64,000 nucleotides of DNA from Deltaproteobacteria bacterium (GTDB lineage: Bacteria; Myxococcota_A; Polyangia; Polyangiales; Ga0077539): assembly GCA_030694465.1 (NCBI GenBank), contig JAUXYJ010000055.1, forward strand, positions 388,413 to 452,412. The letters are read 5' to 3'. Made by a program: the position numbers and the translations under genes. Positions 1-8,641 of this stretch are shown one piece after another. Below the pieces are notes generated by a model that searched no databases, was not told where the DNA came from, and saw only the letters and a program-made list of their open reading frames with translations. The first letter of the stretch is position 1, and every line of letters begins with the position of its first letter.

Positions 1-1816
1 CCAAATGCGCGCCCACACCGCGGACCCCAGGGATCGCACGGAGCTCAAGGCTCACGCGCTCCACCGTGCGCCTGAGCTCTTGCAGCGAGGTCCCCGGCGG
101 GGCGATCCAGTGCATCAAGAAATCCCGCTCGCGAAACGCGGGCATAAACCCTTCGCCAAGCCGCGTCGCGCTCATCGCCGCCATCGCCGCGATCGCGAGG
201 GTCACCGCGAGGGTGAGCTTGCGATGCGAGATCACCCTGCGAAGCAAGGGCTCATAGCGGCTCTCAATCCACGCGGCGAGCCTGGTGGGCCCGCTGTGCG
301 CTTGCTTGTCACTCTGCAAGAGCATCATCGAGAGGGCAGGGGTCACGGTGACCGCGACCACGAGCGAGGCGAGCACCCCGAGCACGTAGGTCATCGCGAG
401 AGGCCTAAAGAACGCGCCTGCCAATCCGCCCAGAAAAAACACTGGCATAAACACCAGCGTCACGATCAGCGTGGCGTACACGACCGAGCTGCGGACCTCG
501 AGAGACGCGCTGAGCACTACGTCAAATCGGCTGCGTGGCGTGTCCAAGAGGGCGTTTTCGCGCAGCCGGCGCTCGATGTTTTCGACGTCGATGATGGCGT
601 CGTCGACGACCTCACCGAGGGCGATGGTGAGCCCCGCGAGTGAGAGCGTGTTGAGCGTCGTGTGCCGTGCCCACAGCACCAGCATCGCGGCCGCGAGGGA
701 CAGCGGGATCGCGAGCGCAGAGATCATCGCAGCCCTGCGATCGCGCAGAAAAAACACAAGCACTAGCACCACCAGCGCGCACCCGATCGCGAGCGACTTG
801 GTGAGATTATGCGTCGCGGTCTCGACGAACGAAGCGGGCCTAAAGATCTGTCGCTCGACGTGCATCCCGCGGAGCTGTGGCGCGAGCTGCGCGAGGACCT
901 GCTCGACACGCTGGGTGACCTCGAGGGTGTTTCCCCAGGGTTGTTTCTCGACGATTAACAGCAGGCCAGGGTGGCCATTGATCACGCCGTCGCCGATGGG
1001 TGGACCGTAGCCCTCGTGAATGGTCGTGACGCTGCCGAGCGGGACCGGCGCGCTGGCGACACCCACGGCGTTGCGTCGCACCACGAGGGTGCGCTCAAGG
1101 GCCAGGGCGGTGGTCGCGGCCTGCGGCTGGTGGGTCGCGATGCGCTGCGAGGGCAGGTCGACAAAGCCGCCTCCGCCGATGGACGTGGCGTCGCGGGTCG
1201 CGCGCAACACATCGTCGATCAGCAGACCATTTGCACGCAATCGCGCGGGGTCGACCTGGACCTGGAGCGTGCGATCGCGCTGCCCCCAGACCGCGACGTT
1301 GGCCACGCCGGGCACGGCCATCAAGCGTGGCCGCACGATCCAGCGGATCATGTCGGTCATCTCCATTTGCGACTGCGTGTCGGACCAAAGCCCGATCTTG
1401 AGCACGCGAGAGAGCGACGACAGCGGCGAAAGAATCACCGGAGCGCGCGCGTTGGCGGGCAGCCCTGTCACGCGCCCGATGCGCTCTTGGACGAGCTGTC
1501 TCGCCTGCAAAAGATCAGTCGAATCTTCGAAGAGCATCACGACCGACGAGAGCCCTTGGACCGACTTCGACCGCAGGGTCTTTAAGAACGGGATGCCCGC
1601 GACGACCTGCTCGATCGGCACGGTGATCAGCTGCTCGACGTCAAGCGAAGAGAGCCCCGGCGCCTCGGTCTGCACCTCGACCAACAACGGCGCGAACTCC
1701 GGAAACACATCCAGCGGAGACTGCTGCGCCGCGCGCACGCCGCCCACGATCAAGAGCACCGAGAACACCGCGATCAACGAGCGAAATCGCAGGCACCACG
1801 CGACAATGGCTCCCAT
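1..1816 (-). CDS. Heavy-metal efflux RND pump, CusA/CzcA family (partial)
   Basis: Inner-membrane proton-driven RND pump that would export a metal cation (Cu/Ag or Zn/Co/Cd/Ni) through the adaptor and outer-membrane factor encoded just upstream. About 605 of roughly 1,030 codons are present; the C-terminal half lies beyond the left edge. The ATG at 1816 starts MGAIVAWCLRFRSLI and leads into the family's first membrane helix and the conserved LDVFPEF and APGLSSLDVEQ segments. Helices cluster around residues 350-540. Around residue 405 lies VVDDAIIDVEN, the charged helix-4 signature of metal RND pumps. Only three bases separate this start from the adaptor stop, so the genes are clearly co-transcribed. 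The metal cannot be decided: the methionine relay positions of CusA cannot be aligned confidently by eye. Confidence 0.93.
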   Translation of the reverse strand, partial: MGAIVAWCLRFRSLIAVFSVLLIVGGVRAAQQSPLDVFPEFAPLLVEVQTEAPGLSSLDVEQLITVPIEQVVAGIPFLKTLRSKSVQGLSSVVMLFEDSTDLLQARQLVQERIGRVTGLPANARAPVILSPLSSLSRVLKIGLWSDTQSQMEMTDMIRWIVRPRLMAVPGVANVAVWGQRDRTLQVQVDPARLRANGLLIDDVLRATRDATSIGGGGFVDLPSQRIATHQPQAATTALALERTLVVRRNAVGVASAPVPLGSVTTIHEGYGPPIGDGVINGHPGLLLIVEKQPWGNTLEVTQRVEQVLAQLAPQLRGMHVERQIFRPASFVETATHNLTKSLAIGCALVVLVLVFFLRDRRAAMISALAIPLSLAAAMLVLWARHTTLNTLSLAGLTIALGEVVDDAIIDVENIERRLRENALLDTPRSRFDVVLSASLEVRSSVVYATLIVTLVFMPVFFLGGLAGAFFRPLAMTYVLGVLASLVVAVTVTPALSMMLLQSDKQAHSGPTRLAAWIESRYEPLLRRVISHRKLTLAVTLAIAAMAAMSATRLGEGFMPAFRERDFLMHWIAPPGTSLQELRRTVERVSLELRAIPGVRGVGAHL

Positions 1817-1819
1817 GGC

Positions 1820-2980
1820 TCAGTGCCCTCCTGGGGCTTCGACGCCCGCGAGCTCGCTCACCGCTTGCACCACCACCGAGGTCCCCGCCGTGAGCCCCGC
1901 GCGCACCGTGGCCGTGTCGCCGTCGAGCTCACCGAGGACGACAGACCTCCGCGCAAACCGCAGGGGCTCGAGCGCGACGTACACCGAGGCTCCGCCGAGC
2001 GCGTCGAGCAGCACCGCGGACATCGGGACCGTGACCCTCGCGGGCTCTCCCGCCACCGTGGCGCTCTGGACTGTCACCTGCACACGGGTCCCAGGCGCCC
2101 ACGCAGGGCCGTCCCCGAGCGCAAACCAGCGGTCCACGGTCCCGGTAGCAAAGTCGGCCGTAGGCGGCCCCTGGAGGGCCTCTAGGGTCACGGGGGCAGA
2201 GCCCTCGAGGTGCGCTTGCACACGCAGGGCGCGGTCGACCCGCGAGACCTCGGCCACGGGCACCGGGACACGCACCCAGCGGGCTCCGGTGTCGACCAGC
2301 TCAATGATGGGCGCGTTGGCTGCGACCGCTTGCCCGTGGGTCACGTACATCGCGCGCACGACCGCGGCGGTGGGGGCGCGTAGGGCCAAATGCACGTCCG
2401 CGGCCATCGCGTCGGTGCGGATCAGGGCGACACGGCGGCTGGCTGCGCGGAGCTCGGCCTGGGCCGCTGCGAGCTCTCCGCGGGCTTCTTCGACCGCGCG
2501 GACCGAGGTGGCGAGCCCTTGGACCATCGCTTCGGCGCGGCGGGCGCGGGCTTGGGCGACGTCGACTCGCGCTTGGGCGAGGGCGACGAGCCTCAGGGCT
2601 TGCGCGTGCACGTCGCGATCGGCGGGCGCAAACGGCGTGATCGACACGAGGACTTCGCGCGCGGCCACGACGGACCCCGCGCGGAGGGCTCGCGCTGCAG
2701 GGCTCAGCTGGACAGTCCCAGCGACCGGGGCGGTGAGCGCAAACGCGCGACCCGGAGGCGCAAGGACCTCGCCCACGAGCAAGCGTGTGACGCTGCGTGG
2801 CTGCGCTTGAACCACGGCGATTTGCAGCTCCAATCGCTGCGCGGCCTGGGCCGTGAGGGTCACGATCGCGAGCCCGTCGGAGTGCGCGGTGTGCGCCGCG
2901 GGGGCGTGCGAAGGAGCGCGTGCCGCCGGCGTACACGCGAGCGTAAGCGCAGTGAGCGCGAGGGTGCAGTGTGGCTTCAT
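1820..2980 (-). CDS. RND efflux periplasmic adaptor (membrane fusion protein), lipoprotein
   Basis: Adaptor of the metal RND system, 386 residues, bridging the inner-membrane pump and the outer-membrane channel in the periplasm. The N-terminus has a lipoprotein signal with lipobox LTLAC (Cys16), followed by a short Ala/His-containing stretch. Then come a barrel-sandwich half (VGEVLAPPGRAFALTAPVAGTV), an Ala-rich alpha-hairpin at about residues 125-190, the second lipoyl half (LRAPTAAVVRAMYVTHGQAV) and beta-barrel and membrane-proximal segments to the end. It overlaps the upstream outer-membrane factor by an ATGA junction and is followed three bases later by the pump. The His/Asp residues just after the lipobox could bind metal, but that is inference. 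Confidence 0.9.
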   Translation of the reverse strand: MKPHCTLALTALTLACTPAARAPSHAPAAHTAHSDGLAIVTLTAQAAQRLELQIAVVQAQPRSVTRLLVGEVLAPPGRAFALTAPVAGTVQLSPAARALRAGSVVAAREVLVSITPFAPADRDVHAQALRLVALAQARVDVAQARARRAEAMVQGLATSVRAVEEARGELAAAQAELRAASRRVALIRTDAMAADVHLALRAPTAAVVRAMYVTHGQAVAANAPIIELVDTGARWVRVPVPVAEVSRVDRALRVQAHLEGSAPVTLEALQGPPTADFATGTVDRWFALGDGPAWAPGTRVQVTVQSATVAGEPARVTVPMSAVLLDALGGASVYVALEPLRFARRSVVLGELDGDTATVRAGLTAGTSVVVQAVSELAGVEAPGGH

Positions 2981-4284
2981 AGCGAACCTCCGATGGCTCG
3001 GGCGACCTCGACTTGCGCGCGCAACACGGTGGCGCGGGCGTCGAGCGCGCGGAGCTGTGAGTCAATCCAGCGTCGCTGGGCATCGAGCAGGGCAAAGTAG
3101 GCGACGTCGCCGCCCTCGTAGCTCGCTCGCGTGAGAGCGACCAAGCGCTCGGCCGCGGGGAGCTCGGCGGTCTCGATCACCTGAAGGGCCGCAAGCGCTT
3201 GCGTGTGCGCGGCGAGGGCCGTGGTGAGCTCGCGCTCGATCAGCTGGCGCGCGGCGACATAGCGCCAGGCGGCGCGCTGAAGCTCGGCCTCGGCCCGCCC
3301 GATCCCCCCTTGGTTGCGCGAAAACAGCGGAATCTCTGCGCGAAAGCCCGGTGAGATCCCAAAGCCTTGCGCGCTGTTTCCGCCCCCGTCGAGCACGGCA
3401 ATGAGCGACCACGCGCGCGACCGCTCCCACCCCACCCGCTCGCTCGCGGACTCGATCGCGATCTCTGCGGCACGCAAATCTGGCCGCCCCGCAAGCGCCC
3501 GACGCAAGAGCGTCGACGCATCGGGCAACGGTTGTGTGCTTGTCTCAAGCGCCGAGAGCGAGGGCGACTGATCCATCGGCAACCCAGTTGCCTGCCGCAA
3601 CCGGGCAAAGCTGGCGGTGATCTCTGCGCGCGATTGCGCTGCTCGTGCGGCGCCCATGGCCGCGTCTGACTCAAACCCGGCGACGTCGCCGGGTGCAATG
3701 TCTCCGGCCTGCAAGCGCACGCCCGCGATGTCGCGACTCTGCGCGAGCATGGTCGCCCCGCGGGTGAGCAGCGCTTCACGCAGCGTCGCGATCTGCGTGT
3801 CAATCCAGGCGATTTGCGCGTCACGTGCGACGTCGAGCCCGTTTTGCACAAGCCCCGTCGCGACCCGCGAGAGCTCGCGTTCGGCCAGGGCGATCCTGCG
3901 AGGTCTCTGCCAAATCCAGTCGATCGGGAGGTTGATGTACGACGCGAGCTGCCTCGGCCCAAGCGGCAGCACCAACGACAAAAAAGGGTTGGGCAAGAGC
4001 GCCGCCTCGGTCAAGTCCGCGCGTGACACGTCAAGCTGAACCAGGTCCGCCTGAAGCGCGGCGTTGTTGTACAGCGCGAGGGCCACACACTCGCGCTGCG
4101 AGAGCCCGTCGCCGAGCTGTACGCCAGGAGCCATCTCAAACCCGGTGCTCGCGCTCTGAGGTCGCAACGACGCGCCCGTTCGCTGGCGGATCTGCTGTGA
4201 GAGGTCCTCGCGGGTGGGTCCTCCGGTCGCGCACCCCGTGACCAGGGTCGCGAGGGTGAGCGCAATGGCTGTGCGGGTCTGCAT
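2977..4284 (-). CDS. TolC/CzcC-type outer-membrane factor, lipoprotein
   Basis: Outer-membrane channel subunit of the metal efflux complex, 435 residues, near the usual length for the OEP family. The signal peptide ends in lipobox LVTGC (Cys18). Two OEP-type repeats are visible: the first contains ALYNNAALQADLVQLDVSRADLTEAALLPNP, in which the ALxNN...A..DL..A..LPNP pattern is typical of this family, and the second begins near RPDLRAAEIAIESASERV. It is the first gene of the operon, reads away from the two-component genes and overlaps the adaptor start by four bases. The intergenic region to the regulator (4285-4400) must hold both promoters. Confidence 0.9.
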   Translation of the reverse strand: MQTRTAIALTLATLVTGCATGGPTREDLSQQIRQRTGASLRPQSASTGFEMAPGVQLGDGLSQRECVALALYNNAALQADLVQLDVSRADLTEAALLPNPFLSLVLPLGPRQLASYINLPIDWIWQRPRRIALAERELSRVATGLVQNGLDVARDAQIAWIDTQIATLREALLTRGATMLAQSRDIAGVRLQAGDIAPGDVAGFESDAAMGAARAAQSRAEITASFARLRQATGLPMDQSPSLSALETSTQPLPDASTLLRRALAGRPDLRAAEIAIESASERVGWERSRAWSLIAVLDGGGNSAQGFGISPGFRAEIPLFSRNQGGIGRAEAELQRAAWRYVAARQLIERELTTALAAHTQALAALQVIETAELPAAERLVALTRASYEGGDVAYFALLDAQRRWIDSQLRALDARATVLRAQVEVARAIGGSL

Positions 4285-4310
4285 CGCGAGGATGGGTCTA
4301 TCGCGCCCAC

Positions 4311-4332
4311 CTCAACGCGACCTTAACGAGCG
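4311..4332. promoter_or_regulatory. Candidate OmpR-type operator: two 11-bp direct repeats
   Basis: CTCAACGCGAC (4311-4321) is followed directly by CTTAACGAGCG (4322-4332). The copies share CTnAACG at an 11-bp period, the usual spacing of tandem half-sites for OmpR-family regulators. It lies between the efflux operon start (4284) and the regulator start (4401), where autoregulation and pump control would be expected. It is based on only two imperfect copies. Confidence 0.3.
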
Positions 4333-4400
4333 CGCTCACCCCTCGAACTGCAGCCCTCGCACAACGCGCGATCCCCGCGTAAACCAGTGACCATTCACCG

Positions 4401-5057
4401 ATGCGAATCCTCATTGTCGACGACAGCGCCGCGCTCAGAGAGCTGGTTGGACGAGCCCTGGTCGCCGACGGACACAGCGCGCTCTTTGCCCAAGACGTCG
4501 CGAGCGCAGACGAGATTCTCCAGCAATCTGACGTAGATTTGGTGATTCTCGACCTCGCCCTCCCTGACGGCTGGGGCATTGACTGGTGCCGTCGCGTGCG
4601 CGCCGAGGGCATGGAAGCGCCGGTCTTGGTCTTGTCGGCCCACAGCACGATCGCCGAGCGCGTCGCGGGCCTCGACGCAGGAGCCGATGACTTTTTGCCC
4701 AAGCCCTTCGCGGTGGCAGAGCTCCGAAGCCGTGTGCGGGCGTTGGGACGCCGACGCACCGGAGCCCGAAGCACCGTGCTCGTCCTTGACGACGTGCGTG
4801 TCGAGCTCGCGGCGCGACAGGCCACCCGCGCGGGCGTGCAGTGCCCCATCACCGCACGCGAATGGAGCGTGCTTGAGTGCCTCGCTGGCGCGAAAGGTCG
4901 CGTGGTTTCGCGTGACAATTTGCTCGCAGAAGTGTGGGGTGACGCCAGCGAATCCGCTGCTCGTAGTCTCGATGTCCTCATCGCGCGCATCCGTAAGAAG
5001 CTGGCCCCAGCGTGGATCCGCACTGTGCGAGGAGACGGCTATGCCCTCGGCGTCTAA
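4401..5057 (+). CDS. OmpR/PhoB-family response regulator
   Basis: DNA-binding response regulator, 218 residues. The receiver domain shows the acidic pair D7-D8, phospho-acceptor D51 (VILDLALPDG), the conserved Ser/Thr region LVLSAHS and K101 (FLPKPF). The C-terminal winged helix (about residues 120-218) ends with the classic LDVLIARIRKKL recognition region and the RTVRGDGYAL wing. It probably controls the divergent metal-efflux operon, as CusR/CzcR-type regulators do. It overlaps the kinase gene by 17 bases, so the pair is translationally coupled. ATG start at 4401. Confidence 0.92.
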   Translation: MRILIVDDSAALRELVGRALVADGHSALFAQDVASADEILQQSDVDLVILDLALPDGWGIDWCRRVRAEGMEAPVLVLSAHSTIAERVAGLDAGADDFLPKPFAVAELRSRVRALGRRRTGARSTVLVLDDVRVELAARQATRAGVQCPITAREWSVLECLAGAKGRVVSRDNLLAEVWGDASESAARSLDVLIARIRKKLAPAWIRTVRGDGYALGV

Positions 5058-6357
5058 GCGTTCGCTCCATGGACGTGTGGCGTGGATCACCGCGCTCTCG
5101 GCTGCGATCGCCGCGCTGGTCACCACGCTGTTGCTCGGAGCCCTCAGCGCAAACCTCGCCCTGCGCCAAGAAGACCGCCGGATCCAAGACATCCTCACGA
5201 GCCTCGCGGTCGAGCTCAGCGAGGAGCCTCCCAGCGCTGCGAGGCTCGCCCACGTGACCGAGGACGAGCAGCGCGAAGTGCGCCACAGCGGCGTGCAACT
5301 GTCAGCTTTTTTTCTGGGTGTTCGCGTGTCTGGCGTAGGCACTTGGGCAGGCAGCGAGGGCTGCCGGACCGTCGACCGGACCGCTCTCACACGACAGTGC
5401 GCGCTGCGTGTGCAAGACCAAGTGTTGCTCGCGCAGAGCACCCTCACGACGCTCGCGGACTTTCGGCGCGTCGTCACGCTCGCGGGCGCCGTCTCTCTGC
5501 TCTTGGTCACCGCCCTCGCGGTCTTGCTCAGCCGCTTTGTCGCACGGGCAGCGATCGGTCCACTGCAGACCCTCCGTGAATCTGTCGCGAGCGTGCGCAT
5601 TGACGACCCAGACCCGTCGGTGCTTGCAGCGCCGCAGGCCTACCTCGAGCTCCAAGCGCTCCAAGACGCCCTCGTGCTGCTTATTCGCTCGCTCGGTGAG
5701 AGCTTGTCCCAAGCGAGGCGCTTCGCGTTTAACGCAGCCCACGAGCTCCGCACCCCCCTCGCGACCCTGCGCGCCGAGGCCGAGCTCGCCGGCGACGCGA
5801 CGGAGAACCCCGCGATGGACCGGGTCGCAGGGCTGGCCGCCGAGCTCGCGCGGAGGCTCGATCGGGCGCTGATTTTGGCCGATTTGCGCGAAGTTCAGGG
5901 GGGCGAACCTGTGGCGCTTGACGCGGTCGCGCAGGACGTCGTGCGCGCGCTCGATCCGGTCGAGGCCGCGCGGGTCACTGTCGCCACCGAGCACGAAGGG
6001 CTCGTCCACGGTGACCCAGCCCTGCTGCAAATGCTCGTGCGCAACGCCACCGAAAACGCGCTGAAGTTCTCGCGAGGACCCGTCCAAATCACCATCGCCG
6101 AAGACCCCGCGCAGGTCAGCGTCACGATCACCGACGAGGGCGAGGGCATGACAGCGCAAGAGCAGTCCCGTGCGTTCGAGCCCTTCTTTCGCGGCGAATT
6201 CGCCAAGCGAAATCACGTCGCGGGCTCGGGTCTGGGCCTCGCGCTCATCGCCCACATCGCCCGCGCCCACCGAGGGACTGCGCGATTTGAGCCTCGCACC
6301 CGCGGCACCTCGCTCTGCGTCACGCTCCCCGCGTGGCGCGCCCCGAGCCCTCACTGA
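5041..6357 (+). CDS. Sensor histidine kinase (partner of the upstream regulator)
   Basis: Inner-membrane sensor kinase, 438 residues. I chose ATG 5041, inside the end of the regulator, because the protein then starts with a short basic segment and a first membrane helix at about 13-33. A periplasmic sensor of about 110 residues follows, with a Cys pair (GCRTVDRTALTRQC), then a second helix at about 143-165, a linker and the dimerisation helix with FNAAHELRTPL (His234). The ATPase domain has an N box (NATENALKFS), G1 (DEGEGM), F box (FEPFFRGE) and G2 (GSGLGLAL). The periplasmic cysteines might take part in metal sensing, but this is inference. The 3' end overlaps the convergent small gene by seven bases. 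Confidence 0.93.
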   Translation: MPSASKRSLHGRVAWITALSAAIAALVTTLLLGALSANLALRQEDRRIQDILTSLAVELSEEPPSAARLAHVTEDEQREVRHSGVQLSAFFLGVRVSGVGTWAGSEGCRTVDRTALTRQCALRVQDQVLLAQSTLTTLADFRRVVTLAGAVSLLLVTALAVLLSRFVARAAIGPLQTLRESVASVRIDDPDPSVLAAPQAYLELQALQDALVLLIRSLGESLSQARRFAFNAAHELRTPLATLRAEAELAGDATENPAMDRVAGLAAELARRLDRALILADLREVQGGEPVALDAVAQDVVRALDPVEAARVTVATEHEGLVHGDPALLQMLVRNATENALKFSRGPVQITIAEDPAQVSVTITDEGEGMTAQEQSRAFEPFFRGEFAKRNHVAGSGLGLALIAHIARAHRGTARFEPRTRGTSLCVTLPAWRAPSPH

Positions 6358-6665
6358 GCCAGCGGGCGCTCGATCGCAAACCACACGGTCCACGGCTGGC
6401 CGCACTGCCGACACTGCATCCGCGCCGCGCGCAGGGTGCGTGCGCCCACGACTTTGGCGTCGTGCGAGCGCAAGACCAGCGCTCCCTCGCAGGCGGGGCA
6501 CGGTGTTGCCAGGGCGCGAGGCTCGACGAGGGACGCTGACTCGGCCACGCGCGGGTGCTCGGGCGAACCTCCGTCGCTCAGGGCAAAGAGCTTCACGCGC
6601 GCGTCACTGAGCTTTTTCGCATCGCGAAGAGCCTGCCGTTGTTCACTGCGCTTGCGGACTGTCAT
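6351..6665 (-). CDS. Small zinc-ribbon protein of unknown function
   Basis: 104 residues from ATG 6665, which has a strong ribosome-binding site (AGGAGG at 6679-6674 on the minus strand, eight bases upstream). A GTG nine bases earlier overlaps that site and is rejected. The N-terminus is basic (MTVRKRSEQRQALRDAKK). A CPAC pair near the middle and a CRQC pair near the C-terminus probably make one four-cysteine zinc ribbon. The last residues overlap the 3' end of the kinase gene. I do not recognise the family. A nucleic-acid or zinc role is possible but unproven. Confidence 0.6.
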   Translation of the reverse strand: MTVRKRSEQRQALRDAKKLSDARVKLFALSDGGSPEHPRVAESASLVEPRALATPCPACEGALVLRSHDAKVVGARTLRAARMQCRQCGQPWTVWFAIERPLAQ

Positions 6666-6740
6666 GGGGCACACCTCCTAAGCGCTACCCTTGTGCCAAG
6701 GCCCCCACTTTGTCGAGTGCCCTGCGATACACTCGGTCGC

Positions 6741-8372
6741 ATGCGAAGCCCTTGGCCTTACGTTTTGCTCGCGCTCACGAGCGTGCACTGCAGCGACGGC
6801 GAGGTGACACCCAGCGACGCGCGACGCACCGACGCGACGGAGCGACAAGACATCTACGCGAGCGATTCTCCTGTGGACTCTCTCGCACCCCGCGACGCCG
6901 ATGCCCCTGACGCGGCCGAGTCGATGGACGCTGTGATCCCGCGCGATGTCACTCTGCCCATGGACCGCGTCACGCCGCCGGCCTCGTGTGATCCGCGATT
7001 TGCGCTGATGCCCAGCGCACCCGGCGACGACGCCGGGTTTGAGGTTCGCTACACCGACACCACGGGCTACACGTTCATTGGGCTCGCGTTTGCAGGGCCA
7101 CGCATGCCTACCTATCGCTTCGTCGAGGTCGTCCCAGGATCGAGATTTACCTGGAGATTCGCAGTCGATCCCACTGTAAGTGGTCGATACACGGTTACAT
7201 TTACCGCGGACAACGGGGCGCGCCCGATGGGCACGTGTACCTTCGAGGTCGCCGCCCGCGGAGGCGTCCGAGACGCGGGAGCTGCAGACGTGATGTCCCC
7301 ACCCGGCGACGTCGCCGTCCCGCCATTGCCGGGCCCCAACCGCTTTGGCATGGGCCTCGTCGGCCCCGGAAACACCTCACAACTCGACCAGGTCGCCAAC
7401 CTCACGGGCCCCGGCGGCTACGTCAAGCTCATCTTCGCGGGCGTGCGTCCCGGCATGACCGCACCCAACCCCGAGTGGGCCAACGCCGTGCGTGACGCGT
7501 ACGCACGAGAGCTCATCCCGGTCGTGCGATTTGCGCCCGATTGGGGGGACCGGCGCGTGCGCAACCAGGCCGACAGTGGGTCCAACAACCGGCGCTACAC
7601 GGGTCTCGCAGCCAGCTACGTCGCGATCCTGCGCGGGCTCCCATTGCGCCGCGGGTGGCCGCTCTACGTCGAGGTCCACAACGAGCCCAACCTCTGTTAC
7701 GAGTGGCAGTGTGACCCGGGATCGATCGCCGGGGGCTGGATCACGCAAGATCAAATCGCGGGCGAATATGCAGCGCTTGTGCGTGACGTAGCGTCAGCCG
7801 TGCGGGCCGTGGGCAACAGCGACCTGCGTGTGATCAATGGGGGCCTCGCGCCCGGTGGGATCCGTCGCTGCATGTGCACAGGCACCCGTGACGCGGGCCC
7901 AGGCGAATGGGAAGGCGGAAACACCTCTCTGGACTTCATCCGCGCGATGAACACACAGACCCCCAACTGGTCGACGGGCCTCGACGCGTTTGCCTCGCAC
8001 GCATACCCAGCACGCGGTCGCGGGTTTGGCTTCTTCGCGCCCTACAGCGAGAGCGCGATCGGGCTGCGATATTACAACGACGAGCTCGCCGCCCTCGGGC
8101 GCACACTGCCTGTCTTGCTCACCGAGACCGGCTGGAGCACCCAGCGCGACCCCTCGGGAACCAACAGCCGCGACGAGATCGCCACGTGGACTCGCCAAGC
8201 CTACACAGACCTGTGGCTCACAGACGCCAACGTGCGCGCCGTGATGCCGTTTATGCTGCAAGATTCAAGCTGGGATCGCTTCGCATGGGTCCAGTCCAGC
8301 GGCGCCCCCTACCCGGTCTACACGACCATTCGTGCGCTCCGGTGCTCGCGTATCGCGGGACGCTGTCCCTAA
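6741..8372 (+). CDS. Secreted glycoside-hydrolase-like lipoprotein (TIM-barrel, clan A type)
   Basis: 543 residues from ATG 6741. The N-terminus is a signal sequence ending SVHC (an imperfect lipobox), then an Asp/Ala/Pro-rich linker of about 65 residues typical of myxobacterial surface proteins. Residues of about 85-190 look like a beta-sandwich domain (the PKD/Ig-like TFTADNGARPMGTCTFEV). The C-terminal 350 residues look like a TIM-barrel glycosidase: LYVEVHNEPN holds the likely acid/base Glu after the usual Asn-Glu pair, and LLTETGWST the likely nucleophile Glu. The substrate cannot be read; cellulase/GH5- or GH39-like families are closest by motif. It stands alone and ends just before the tRNA-Val promoter. 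Confidence 0.72.
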   Translation: MRSPWPYVLLALTSVHCSDGEVTPSDARRTDATERQDIYASDSPVDSLAPRDADAPDAAESMDAVIPRDVTLPMDRVTPPASCDPRFALMPSAPGDDAGFEVRYTDTTGYTFIGLAFAGPRMPTYRFVEVVPGSRFTWRFAVDPTVSGRYTVTFTADNGARPMGTCTFEVAARGGVRDAGAADVMSPPGDVAVPPLPGPNRFGMGLVGPGNTSQLDQVANLTGPGGYVKLIFAGVRPGMTAPNPEWANAVRDAYARELIPVVRFAPDWGDRRVRNQADSGSNNRRYTGLAASYVAILRGLPLRRGWPLYVEVHNEPNLCYEWQCDPGSIAGGWITQDQIAGEYAALVRDVASAVRAVGNSDLRVINGGLAPGGIRRCMCTGTRDAGPGEWEGGNTSLDFIRAMNTQTPNWSTGLDAFASHAYPARGRGFGFFAPYSESAIGLRYYNDELAALGRTLPVLLTETGWSTQRDPSGTNSRDEIATWTRQAYTDLWLTDANVRAVMPFMLQDSSWDRFAWVQSSGAPYPVYTTIRALRCSRIAGRCP

Positions 8373-8408
8373 AAATCGCGCGAGCACGCTCTCTCGTACA
8401 ACTCACGC

Positions 8409-8437
8409 TTGACACTTGGCTCGTGGATGGGTAGCTA
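8409..8437 (+). promoter_or_regulatory. Sigma-70-type promoter of tRNA-Val
   Basis: A perfect TTGACA (8409-8414), a 17-base spacer and TAGCTA (8432-8437) lie 15 bases before the tRNA 5' end. The -10 is weak, but position and -35 fit a stable-RNA promoter. Confidence 0.5.
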
Positions 8438-8452
8438 TCGCGCCCTCGCTGA

Positions 8453-8524
8453 AGGCGTGTAGCTCAGCGGTAGAGCACTACCTTGACACGGTAGTGGTCA
8501 GCGGTTCAATCCCGCTCACGCCTA
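8453..8524 (+). tRNA. tRNA-Val (anticodon GAC)
   Basis: 72 bases fold as a complete cloverleaf: acceptor AGGCGTG/CACGCCT, D stem GCTC/GAGC, anticodon stem CTACC/GGTAG with loop TTGACAC (anticodon GAC, valine codons GUC/GUU) and T stem AGCGG/CCGCT with loop TTCAATC. The discriminator is A and CCA is not encoded. It is flanked by a promoter and a strong terminator, so it is a single-gene transcription unit. Confidence 0.95.
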
Positions 8525-8538
8525 CTAAAACCAACGAC

Positions 8539-8580
8539 AAAACAGCGGTGAAGTGATCCTCGGATCGTCACCGCTGTTTT
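8539..8580 (+). terminator. Rho-independent terminator after tRNA-Val
   Basis: Perfect 13-bp inverted repeat AAAACAGCGGTGA (8539-8551) and TCACCGCTGTTTT (8568-8580). The central 16 bases hold a further GATC-ctcg-GATC pairing. The T run follows the GC-rich stem on the plus strand. The A run on the other side could let it also act for the convergent protease gene. Confidence 0.88.
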
Positions 8581-8641
8581 CGTTTCTCCCGCCCTTAGGA
8601 CACGCGACGCGCGTTGAGCACGTCCTCCCCGCGCGACCGCG

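Noticed and set aside
1020..2810. Long plus-strand open frame of about 596 codons
   Set aside because: It is the antisense shadow of the RND pump and adaptor genes, with Arg/Ser/Thr-rich low-quality translation and no domain.
4395..5600. Minus-strand open frames opposite the response regulator and kinase
   Set aside because: Antisense shadows. The plus-strand genes have full catalytic motifs and coupled starts.
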